From Chara braunii (Eukaryota; Streptophyta; Charophyceae; Charales; Characeae), in assembly GCA_003427395.1 (NCBI GenBank), contig BFEA01000212.1, positions 698,262 to 719,683 on the forward strand: 21,422 nucleotides of DNA, written 5' to 3'. A program made the translations under genes and the position numbers. Shown here one piece after another: positions 1 to 8,286 of this stretch (position 1 is the first letter of the stretch; every line of letters begins with the position of its first letter). A model generated the notes under the pieces. It was not told the DNA's origin. It saw only the letters and a list, made by a program, of their open reading frames with translations, and searched no databases.

Positions 1-56
1 ACACACACCCACCCACACACACCCAGACACACACCCACACGCACACACACACATTC
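1..56. repeat. (CA)-rich low-complexity tract
   Basis: The window opens with imperfect CA dinucleotide repeats interrupted by CCC and CAG units. It is a degenerate microsatellite with no coding signal, and it probably continues to the left of the window. Confidence 0.85.
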
Positions 57-270
57 TTGTGCGCTCGTCCCTGCATCATTCGCTGGCACAAGCAGCCCAG
101 TCGGAATGTCAATGTATATCTCGTACCCCTTCCCAAATTACCCCTGCTTCGTGCTCTTGCTTGCTGCAATGGCTGCAGATAAATGCCTCAAATTCCGATC
201 TCACATCGAACATTCACCAACTGGAACGCGTGATCCGTGTTTTGCAGTTTTCATGCTAACCGTATTCTAG

Positions 271-420
271 CCCTGCACATGATCGGGCACCATTCTTACA
301 TTCCAGTACAGTCGTGCACATGCATCAAGTTCCCCGAAGCACTAACCCTGCACACTATCGAGCTCCATTCTTACATTTTATTAAGGCCGTGCACATGGAT
401 CAAGGTGCTCGAACCACACA
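271..420 (+). repeat. 75-bp tandem duplication (two copies)
   Basis: Copy 1 (271-345) and copy 2 (346-420) both begin CCCTGCACA. They share the blocks CATTCTTACATT and GTGCACATG.ATCAAG at the same offsets. The period of 75 nt is 25 codons, and the frame starting at 237 stays open through both copies until 428. The two 25-residue units share the pattern LH-x3-HSYI-x5-CT-IK. This suggests a repeat inside the N-terminal part of the retroelement protein that follows, although the frame is not continuous with the RT segment. Confidence 0.7.
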
Positions 421-449
421 ATTACTAGGCGTCCTTGGTTACCAGAAGT

Positions 450-2504
450 CACTGAATCACATCCACAGCCTGCTCCGGCCAAGGACATACGTATCTGCGA
501 CAAGGTGGTACCACCCATTCGTGTCCAGTTGTGTAATTTTACAGAGGTAGCACTCAGCATGACACCCAACATGCCTTCCCCAGACCCTAGCGATTGTCCC
601 TATCAACAATTGTTTCCATTCTGCACAGACACTGTTGACGGTCATGTGGCCACAGTGGCCTACTCTATTATACAGACACGTTTATGGGCTCTCTTCATTG
701 AAGGCTCCAAGTACCGCCTCAATGTGGTCTGGATGAATGTATTGCTCAATTCATAGTAACCATGAGATCAGCACGTAACAATGATTCTGTAATTGCTGAC
801 GGTCTTTCTCAGCTACACAGATGGCGAACAACAATTATTTCAAGATGCCAACAAAATCTCTCCAGCACTCCGCACCCAGCACCTACTCAAGCTGCCTCAT
901 GCACTGCCAACACCTCTACGACAGCTACAGCAGCACTCCGCCATAGTACCTGTTGATAAAACATCACACGACATGGCAATTTGCTGCAAATGCAGGTTCG
1001 CATACAAGTTATCACAGCACCTTGACAGTTCTACCTACGATCAAGCATCGTAGTCCATGGTCTGCATCCTGGATTGCCATGCAGTTTTCAACAACACTGG
1101 GGTTATCGACACACTGACACCTTACTGTATCTCTACTTTGCACTCAAAGCACACAAATCTCCACCCGGCCATCGTCCAATTCTTGGAGTAACACAACGAA
1201 ATTTTCCCAGATCTGCACGATAGGCCCTCTCGTAAGCTTACGATGGCCTATTGCACGCTTAGCCATGTTCTTCAAGGCGTGATCAAGTCTTTGCGCAGCA
1301 AGGACAATGAGCTTTACTGAGAAAGTGGTGTGCGACGTTGGTGGATTGTACGCAGTGCTGATTTTACAAGGAGGTCATTTTGGATCTCAAGGAAAATGCA
1401 CAATTCCTTCGAGGTTGTACGCCGTGCACCGCAGATTTTACAACAATGTACACGAACCTGCCACACGACAGGATTCTTAACAATGTACTAAATGTTGTTC
1501 GTGAAGCACATGACTATGCTCTGATGTCGATTCCACAGAGCAGAAGGCCAGTACAAATGTACATGACTGTAGCATGACCGCGTCGAGGGGAGTGACTTAC
1601 TAAACATGGCTCAGACACCCTTTCACTGTCAGAAATTGAACAGCATTTGCGGTTTGTGGTTTCATTTACTTATCTCTAGACAACGGATGACACTCTACGC
1701 CATCAAGTGGTCGGTATCCCTATGGCCACTAATGCTGGTCCAGAAATTGCCAAGGCTCATGAAGCACAGTTCATCGACGAACTCTGTCAGTAAGATCTGC
1801 GCGTGGTGCAAGCGCATGCCTTCACCTATCTGTTCATCGATGGCATTCTATCTTGGTAGGCATCTCAGCCCCTCCTACTGGGTACGGGCTTGAGTGGAAA
1901 GACACCACTGAGCAAGGTGGCTCATGTCTCTTCCTCGGGGCAAAAATCTTTGGCCAGACGACTCACTTCGCATGGGCATGTTTGATAAGGCCAAAGCTTG
2001 GACATTCCCTGTCATACGTTATCCCAGTTCTTCCTCCAATGCCGCAGCTCATCAGCCTGCAGGTGTGCTAACGGGACAACTAACGAGGTCTGAGCATGTC
2101 TGTAACAATGCTAGGTACTTCAAAGCTGCAGTGACCTCGACATGATGTATGCTTGTTAGGGGCCAATCTCCCAGTGTCCTGGCCAAAGGCTGGACTGCAT
2201 ATGTGTGTGGCCGGCACACAGCTTTTGAACTGGTTTCGCCGCATGGTGCGCTGGGCAATTGCTAACCCACTGCTGCAAGCAAACTCTGCACACAGGCCCT
2301 TCACCCAACCATATGCCAATCAACCTCCACCTATCGTGCAATCCACAGAATTGTATGAACTGCCCCCTGCTGCACCAACAGAATCAAATGATCTCATCAT
2401 ACTATGGTGAGGCCACTGTGCGTACTATGCTATTACACCACCAGTACTTGGCCCAGCTATCGGCCACCGAAAAAAATAGAGTAGAAACGTTTCTAGTCGG
2501 ATGA
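450..2504 (+). pseudogene. Penelope-like reverse transcriptase, decayed
   Basis: RT motifs appear in order but across shifting frames. An N-terminal block has CPYQQLFPFCTDTVDGHVAT (595-654) followed by a GSKYR segment. A DK-x13-Y-x4-L-x4-TY block, the 'ADKG' region of Penelope-like RTs, spans 946-1050. ALKAHKSPPGHRPILG (1140-1187) matches the lPKlHKp..RPI motif. Motif A is ADFTTMYTNLPHDRI (1431-1475). Motif B is QVVGIPMATNAGPEIA (1704-1751). Motif C reads FIDG (1833-1844) where FIDD is expected. Thumb-like blocks follow at 1981-2115 and 2183-2260 (WFRRMVRWA). In-frame stops include 1575, 1593, 1665, 1785 and 1857. Family (known): Penelope-like RTs copy RNA at a nicked target, often with a GIY-YIG nuclease; I see no such nuclease here. 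The element is dead: stops, frameshifts and a lost catalytic Asp. The subfamily is uncertain. Confidence 0.72.
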
Positions 2505-2567
2505 ATCAGGGTGCTACTGCACTGGCCGATACGTTTCCTAAAATTTTGACTTGTTAACGGGCACGAC

Positions 2568-3080
2568 TTGAGGAAGTACTGGTGGTTTAAGTTATGTCAC
2601 CTCGCTTATAATTGCAACCCTTATACGGTTTCTGATTTTGCTGATATGGTTCGCTGGATAGAAGAAGAGCACCGTGCTGTCTGCCGGGAAGATGACAGTA
2701 CGGCACCTGGAGTGAACAGTGAGCACCGTTCTGTCTGTCGGGAAGATGACAGTACTGCATCTGGAGTGAACAGTGAAGTCCTGTCTATGGTATTCCTGGG
2801 AAGAAGACTACAATTGCAGCCTGCTCCCCAGAACCACTTGCCTGGCCTGGACCCACACATTCGTGCATGCATCCTGCATCGTCCAGGTCATCTCAGTGCT
2901 GTCACCTTTGCGGATAATCCACGGGCTCTATGGGACAATGGCAGTAGGGTGCACACGGTGAGAAGTATCGACTCTATCTGCAACCAAGCAGCAGATTCTC
3001 ACTCCATCTGGATTGCCCGCCAGGAAGTATGTCCCTTTGCACTTGCAAGCACAACAGCCTCCGGAGAGCAACTCGGCTGA
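2568..3080 (+). pseudogene. linker ORF between RT and Cys-rich region, unrecognised
   Basis: An open frame of 170 codons lies between the RT remnant and the RING-like clusters. It contains an aromatic stretch (KYWWFKLCHLAY), an acidic segment, and an 18-residue unit repeated twice (EHR.VCREDDSTA.GVNS, 2667-2774). I do not recognise a domain. Because it lies on the same strand between two segments that look like one element's coding region, I read it as part of the same decayed ORF. It could also be a chance ORF; the in-frame 54-bp duplication argues weakly for past coding. Confidence 0.35.
2667..2774 (+). repeat. 54-bp tandem duplication (two copies)
   Basis: Copy 1 (2667-2720) and copy 2 (2721-2774) start GAGCACCGT and end GGAGTGAACAGT, with about five substitutions between them. 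The period is exactly 18 codons and both copies are open in the same frame. Confidence 0.93.
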
Positions 3081-3186
3081 ACACCCACCCCCTTCTCCTG
3101 CACATGACCAAGCGGTGTCCCCTCCCCGTGTACACCGAGCAGATTTTCCTCCAGGAAATGAACGGACCTCTCCTGAGGACGGTGGC

Positions 3187-4230
3187 TGTGCTCTCCCATT
3201 GTGTAGTCACACAGCTACAGTTCGCTTAGCATGCACACTGCACAGTCTCTGCTCCAAGCACTATAAAGGGATGGTCACCACTAGCCTTTGTCGCGGAAAC
3301 TGCGACTCATTGTCTTGTATTCATCGCCCCAACCCCCTACTTGCTTGGCCCAATATGCCGCTGCGACCTTGACTTGCCATGTTGAAATAGCTGTGCACGT
3401 CAGCCTGCGTTCCTACTGCCTTGTCAGCAGCATGCCATGTGTCATCAATGTTTCCAGGAAGCTGTCATCGGAAGTGTGTCTTTCCTGTGTGGACTATCCC
3501 CACTGCCATCATCCACCACATCCTCTTTTAGCATGTCCCGCATGTTGATTTGGGCACACACCTACTGCAACTCCGGTCGGACTTCCCTCTTCCTTGCCCG
3601 ATGAGTGACACACGCCTACTGCAACTCCGGCCGGACTTCCCTCTTCCTTGCCTGATGAGTGACAAACTCAGCAGCCTGAGGAGGAAAATAGAGTCCCATC
3701 TCAACTCCATTCAGCGCGCGGTACGGGAGGGCTCACACCACCAGGGCGAACTGTTGTGGACCAAATTCTGGAGCACCTCGATGCTCTCTCTTTGGAAAAT
3801 TTCCTCCCACCACCGCCACAATCGTCGTCTGCCATAGAGAAGGATTCTATAATGATGGAACCCAAGACCCCTGCTAAATGCCGCTCTGTGATGATCCACC
3901 TGAGATCCGGTTAGCGTGTGGGTTGCATGCATTGTGCCGTGAGGATTATGAAGGCACAGCTCGTGCAAGTTTTTGTTCTCATACGTATGATGATAGTCAA
4001 TATTGTACTCACGTACAGTACCCTGACATGTCCTGTCCAATTTGTAGACGGGTTGAACGGCAATGCCTCTACAATTGCTTTCAGCACGTCTCTGTATTCC
4101 TCTCCGTGGGAGCCATGTGGCCTGTGACGTCTGCCTATGCCTGTGCCATTCACTGCACAACTGCAACTGCGAGACTTGGATGTGATGCTTCCACAGTCCA
4201 CACCCGAACCGGTGTTGTCCGGTCTGTAGG
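3187..4230 (+). pseudogene. Remnant of multi-RING-like Cys/His-rich protein
   Basis: Four Cys/His clusters resemble RING/zinc-finger modules in changing frames. (1) From 3187, PLC-x8-RLACTLHSLC, which fits C-x2-H-x2-C. (2) From 3416, LPCQQHAMCHQCFQEAV, which fits the RING core C-x2-H-x2-C-x2-C, with ACPAC at about 3529-3543 as a possible closing C-x2-C in another frame. (3) From about 3881, PLC-x8-RLACGLHALC-x3-Y-x-G, closing with SCPICRR near 4029-4050. (4) CDVC at 4123-4134 and CCPVCRG at 4213-4233. Clusters 1 and 3 look like diverged copies of each other. Established: RING domains (C3HC4) bind two zinc ions and usually recruit E2 ubiquitin-conjugating enzymes. A RING identity here is inference; spacing is incomplete and frames are broken. 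It may be the C-terminal part of the upstream RT element or a separate gene fragment. Confidence 0.45.
3555..3662 (+). repeat. 54-bp tandem duplication (two copies), second locus
   Basis: Copy 1 (3555-3608) and copy 2 (3609-3662) both read CACAC(A/G)CCTACTGCAACTC and end GATGAGTGA, with only three substitutions visible. The period equals that of the unrelated duplication at 2667-2774. It lies between RING-like clusters 2 and 3. Confidence 0.93.
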
Positions 4231-4337
4231 GGAGGCCCCTCACCATAGCCCATGGGTACTCCTTAACACAAAATCCCCAGCAGCCTGGATACTCACTGCC
4301 CTCTCGTGTCATTCTAAGAATGGTCTGTTCCAAAGGT

Positions 4338-4338
<1 letters not shown>

Positions 4339-4424
<86 letters not shown>
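4339..4424. repeat. (CT)43 microsatellite
   Basis: An uninterrupted CT dinucleotide run of 86 nt. The ORFs crossing it on both strands (Leu-Ser or Arg-Glu repeats) are artefacts of the repeat. It marks the 3' side of the Cys-rich remnant. Perfect runs this long are usually highly polymorphic. Confidence 0.97.
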
Positions 4425-4427
<3 letters not shown>

Positions 4428-4521
4428 CTTGTGTCCTCCCTGTCCATGTGTACTCCCTCTCCCTGTGTACTAGTAAACGCATACGAATGAACATCACTAA
4501 GTGAACAGACAAAATACAAGT

Positions 4522-4653
4522 CACCCCTTTACTCTGCCTCCTTTCATAACATGCAAGTGGGGGCCGTTAAGGCCCACGGGGATGTGGGCAGCTGGCGCTT
4601 AACCATTACCAACGTGGCCAGCCTTGTACGTGAGAGGCACAGTAAAAGGGGTG
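4522..4653. repeat. Small foldback (imperfect inverted repeat)
   Basis: The left arm (4522-4540, CACCCCTTTACTCTGCCTC) is the reverse complement of the right arm (4634-4653) apart from one substitution and one single-base indel. A second, inner pair (GTTAAGGCCCAC near 4565 and GTGGGC...GCTTAAC near 4586-4605) continues the fold. The 132-bp unit could be a tiny MITE-like element or a hairpin. I see no clear target-site duplication. Confidence 0.6.
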
Positions 4654-4654
4654 T

Positions 4655-6260
4655 TGTAAGAACAAATAAACTGGGAGGCCTCCCAACGATAATAACGGTG
4701 AATATAGTAAAGACAACGATATAATTGATCTATTGTGTTGCATATTGCTAACTGTCTCATTGTCGAGTAGGCCCCTCTCAAGTGTTGCTGCATGGCTTGC
4801 ATAGAGGTCAGGTTCCGATGATTTTGGATCGACTCATGTAGGCATTGCTTGCATAAAGATAATATTTTTATTCTATTTGCTGATTATGGAGGCAACACTG
4901 TTCCCTTGGTGGATTGATTCATCTCAAGCATGCTTCATCGTCTACAGATGTTATGAACCTGGTTGCTTGTTGTCAGAAGGCCAACACTCGCTCACATAGA
5001 CTTCCAGGCATGCCCATACATACACAGAAGGAAGGGGAGAGGATGGCAGTATCACACCGCACAGGGAGATAGAAACACAGCGGAAGACTTGACCATGCGA
5101 TATGACAGAGTACACTGAAAGTGCAATTCACTCCACAGAATCCTCACAACCAGTCACAAAGGAAAGCCGAGTAGATCACATCCAGGAAATAATGAAGCAA
5201 AGATAGTTCAGACACAGTATCCACACTGTTTATTAATTTGTCACTTTGTCAGTGTCTCAATTTGTCAGAATAACCCCAGAACTGTGATGCACTGCTCAGA
5301 AATGAGCAGTGCTTCTTTCCCCAACCCTGAGTAACCGCTATCACTACCCCTGAGCCCCTGAAACAACCAGCGCCACCCAGATACTGCCTCCAGAGGGAAG
5401 CGCCACCCTGGAACAGGCCTATGAGGCCAAGCGCCTCTCAGCGGATGAAGAAGAAGACCAACCAGCACCCCACAGTCTCTGATGATGATGAAGTGCCAGA
5501 ATACTTCCCGGATGGAAATCTGTAGCAGCGCCACCTCTCCTGACAAAGATGATCTCTGAGGATGAAAGCTGCAGCTATGGCTGCAGCGCCACACACCCTG
5601 ACACCCTACTCCTGAGGAGGGTTCAGCAGGGCACCAACTTCTCTTGCCTCCAGCAGACTTCAGATAGCCCGTACCTCTGAACAGCCCCGCGTGCTGTCAG
5701 AGAACAGCGTCCCAGCTATGGCCGACGCTTCGAAGGTACGGCTATGACTGTCTCCTCCAACGCTGAAGCTGTACCACCACCAGTTCATGCGTTGCGCAGC
5801 CACGATGTACACGGTACCAACTGCCAAAAGCCTATTCATAGTCTACCCTAGCGTAGACATGACCTAGACTGGACTGACCGGTACCGTTTCAGTTCGGCCT
5901 CTAGGGCCTCTCCTTACCCGGCTATATGCTATAGCAACTGTCCATCAGCATAGGCCTCACGGCCTCTGTCCTAGTGGTAGCCCGGGTCTGCTATTCGCAG
6001 TTAGGGTAGCTTTAGGAAATTCGTGTTAGTCTGGGCCTGCAATTTCCTCAAAATTTACAGATATGTCCCTCACGAATTTTCCCAACAGAGATATCTCGGT
6101 AGCCCTCAGCCAAACAAATTTGTGAATCTAACCTATCTATGTTACAGCCTGGGGTAGACAGGTCGCAGGCTGCAGAACCAGCAAGTCTTTGCACAGAGGT
6201 AAAGTCTCTGCGATTTTGGACCTACTCATTTGGGTGGAACAGGGGATGTTGTGGTGAACA
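4655..6260. other. No gene recognised; diffuse repeat-derived sequence
   Basis: I find no credible coding region. The 109-codon minus-strand frame at 5265-5594 has no recognisable domain. The motif GCGCCAC occurs four times at 5370-5592. On the minus strand, the piece from about 6145 down to 5640 begins TGTAACATAG, and just beyond it is TTGGTGCCCTGC (around 5629-5640). That arrangement could be a solo LTR followed by a primer-binding-like sequence, but no second LTR is present to test it. Confidence 0.4.
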
Positions 6261-6446
6261 TTCACAACACACACACATCCACGGCTCTTGCCAAGGAATA
6301 TGTATCGGCGACAAGATGGTACCACCCATTCGTGTCCAGTTCTGTAATTTTACAAGAGTGGCATTTACATGGCTATCACGAACCCATCCAGACTCGGACA
6401 ACTGGTCGGTGCGGATATGGTCCGCCGGTCTGAAGCGTTCGGACAT

Positions 6447-6496
6447 GGTCTGAATTGGTCCGAATTGGTCCGAATTGGTCCGAATTGTCCAAATTA
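6447..6496 (+). repeat. 10-bp tandem repeat (GGTCCGAATT, about five units)
   Basis: Units at 6447, 6457, 6467 and 6477 read GGTC(T/C)GAATT. A decayed fifth unit follows at 6487. Confidence 0.9.
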
Positions 6497-6533
6497 GTCT
6501 GGATGGTTGTGTTCGGAGCGGTCCGGATTCCAG

Positions 6534-6536
<3 letters not shown>

Positions 6537-6572
<36 letters not shown>
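6537..6572 (+). repeat. A36 homopolymer
   Basis: Thirty-six consecutive A residues lie inside the insertion rather than at its end. They are therefore not by themselves evidence of a 3' poly(A) tail. ORFs reading poly-Lys or poly-Phe through it are artefacts. Confidence 0.95.
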
Positions 6573-6575
<3 letters not shown>

Positions 6576-7213
6576 AGCAGGTCTCTTACTCATGTTCAAT
6601 GCAGTTTCATCATGTAACCTTGGCTTTCCTTTTAAGGGGAGTGTCCCAAGAAGACCTGTTGGCATATATGTCAAACCTGAATGGCATTCTACGGTTTTTC
6701 TACAAACTGCGGCAAGGGAAGAAAAAGTAGAGACGTGGCCGCTCCGGCCGCCTTGTACGACCGATACGGGGCCCAGAAATCAAAGGAACATTTTTGGTGG
6801 GGTGCCCTAGACCCAAGCAACAGGTCCACGATGCCCCCCTTTTTTTTGAATTTTTGGGCTTTGACCTCCACCCGACAGGCCTCCTACAGTTCGGCATCCG
6901 GAGACCGATCCCCAGACCATCGGGATCCCATCCGGATGGTCGCATGGTGGCCACTTAGATTAACAAGCAATATACCTTCTCCAGACCCCAACAATTGCCC
7001 TTGTCGACAAACATTTCCACGCTGTACAAACACTGTTGATGGTCATGTGGCGACAATGGACTATACTATGGTACCGGAGTGGGTTAGATGGTGGTTATGT
7101 GAGCTGACACTTCTCAAATTCAAAAGTGATCAAATCCTCACATGACCCGCACGTGAGCCCCAAATGACACACAAAACATGAACAGAGCGAGGGGTACATC
7201 CTCCTACTCCATC

Positions 7214-8085
7214 TGTTACGGACTCAGCCAGGGATCGATGCCTGGTCCGCGGGTTACCACCCGCCAGGCTACTATTTCATTTTTGAGTCTCTGATTTCCG
7301 GTTCCTGACTGTTGGCGCCCTCAGCAGTTGGCGCCCATTCTCAAATCCCTCAGGCACTTTCAGCTGTCGATACTTGGCGCCATCCGGCATTCTGGCGCCC
7401 AGGCTCAGACCTTCGATTTTCAGTTCAGCCCGAGGCAAATTGCACTTCTGCCCTCGGACTCAACTTGAGTCTGGTACTTAAGACTGGACTCGAGCTGAGT
7501 TCAGGCATTCGGTTTTCGGCCTCAGTGCTTGCGCTTCAGTGTGACTTGCTGCGACATTGTGTTCCGAACCCAAGATTGTGACTTTGCGACTTTGCCACTT
7601 TGCCACTTTGTGTGACGAATGCCAGGCTGAGGGAGACAGGGAGAGCCGAGGGGGAGGAGAGAGAGAGGGAGAGAGTGAGAGCACACACACACACTCACTC
7701 ACGACCGAGGGTCGGACGTAGACACAGTGGCAAAGACACAAAGTCGAAGTCTTGGATTCCAAATGCCGAAACAGGAGCAAGGCACACTGAGTACGAGCAC
7801 AGCAGCTGAAAACTGGTACGAGACTGGTCCCCGTACCGTACGGGGAGCCGGTATAAGTACCGGTGACACGTACGGTACCAGGGGCATTTCTGCAAAGGCC
7901 CCGAGGGCAGAACTGAAAAATGCGATATTTGAAAGTGGCGCCCAAATTGCAGCATGGCGCCAGTTGTCCAAAATCCAGCGGTACCAAAGGAGGGGTTTGG
8001 AAAAAGGGTGCCAGGCCGAAAACGGGATGCAGCCGAAACAACAAAAAGATAGACCAGGGATCGAGCCCTGGTGGAGTCCATAACA
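7214..8085. mobile_element. Long foldback element with TG...CA termini
   Basis: The left end reads TGTTACGGACTC (7214-7225). The right end, read on the minus strand from 8085, is TGTTATGGACTC, so the termini are 12-bp inverted repeats with one mismatch. The two halves stay inverted-complementary inward. CCAGGG.TCGA..CC-type hairpins sit just inside both ends. TTTTCAGTTC beside GGCGCC is found in both arms. The innermost pair, 7566-7598 against 7729-7761, differs at about 6 of 33 positions. The central spacer (about 7599-7728) holds GA-rich and CA-rich runs. Flanks CCATC (7209-7213) and CTATC (8086-8090) resemble a 5-bp target duplication. No protein-coding capacity is evident; ORFs across it are shadows. 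It could be a Foldback-type element, or two LTR-derived sequences fused head-to-head. Confidence 0.7.
7829..7845. repeat. Perfect short palindrome in the foldback's right arm
   Basis: CCCCGTAC and GTACGGGG flank a single central C, giving an eight-base-pair hairpin. Confidence 0.9.
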
Positions 8086-8089
8086 CTAT

Positions 8090-8286
8090 CCCCTCCCTCT
8101 GAAAGGCAACGTCCCGGCTGCCAAAAAGCCAAGGAAACAAAAGGAGTTGTGAAGGACGGGACGGGGCCGATCACAGGTCGGAGAAGGAGAAGGGGGGTGA
8201 TGGAAGTCACAGGGTATTTTGTCTGGTGTTCTGCACAGGTGAAGGTATGATGTAACTGGGTAGGTCTATAGGGGAAGCTAAGCAGT
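8090..8286. other. Spacer without recognisable gene
   Basis: A purine-rich stretch between the foldback element and the minisatellite. I see no gene, structural RNA or further repeat in it. Confidence 0.5.

Larger units (their letters stand above)
6367..6949. mobile_element. Insertion inside the second RT fragment, identity unknown
   Basis: Comparison with the uninterrupted copy at 458-669 shows that these roughly 580 bp were added. The flanks GTGGCATTTA (6359-6368) and GTGGCCACTTA (about 6948-6958) look like a degenerate target duplication of about 10 bp. The ends may form a weak inverted repeat (CCATCC...TGGTC on the left, its complement near 6925-6945 on the right), but the sequence is GGTC-rich, so chance similarity is possible. 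It carries a 10-bp tandem repeat and an A36 tract internally and has no recognisable gene. A non-autonomous DNA transposon is one reading; a retroposon is another. Confidence 0.45.
6274..7071 (+). pseudogene. Second, interrupted copy of the Penelope-like RT N-terminal segment
   Basis: Positions 6274-6366 match 458-550: CACATCCAC.GC, then CGACAAG.TGGTACCACCCATTCG, then GTAATTTTACA. Positions 6950-7071 match 551-669: CCTTC.CCAGACCC, then ACTGTTGA.GGTCATGTGG. In both copies the frame encodes PSPDP-x2-CP-x4-FP-x-CT-x-TVDGHVAT, so the pair shares coding ancestry. About 580 bp of unrelated DNA (6367-6949) separates the two halves here. Similarity fades after about 7071, so the rest of the RT is missing. 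This is either a truncated second insertion of the same family or an old segmental duplication. Confidence 0.75.

Noticed and set aside
3911-4519. Long minus-strand ORF with Arg-Glu repeats
   Set aside because: The open length comes from the (CT)43 tract; an uninterrupted dinucleotide repeat cannot create stops. The rest has no domain.
5265-5594. 109-codon minus-strand ORF considered as a gene
   Set aside because: No domain, no homologous copy in the window, and a composition explained by short GCGCCAC-type repeats. Kept only as part of a no-gene region.
6222-6674. 150-codon minus-strand ORF with poly-Phe
   Set aside because: It reads through the A36 tract and across an insertion junction.
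7478-8140. 220-codon minus-strand ORF
   Set aside because: It lies almost entirely within the foldback element and crosses its loop. No domain is recognisable, and self-complementary DNA often gives chance ORFs on both strands.
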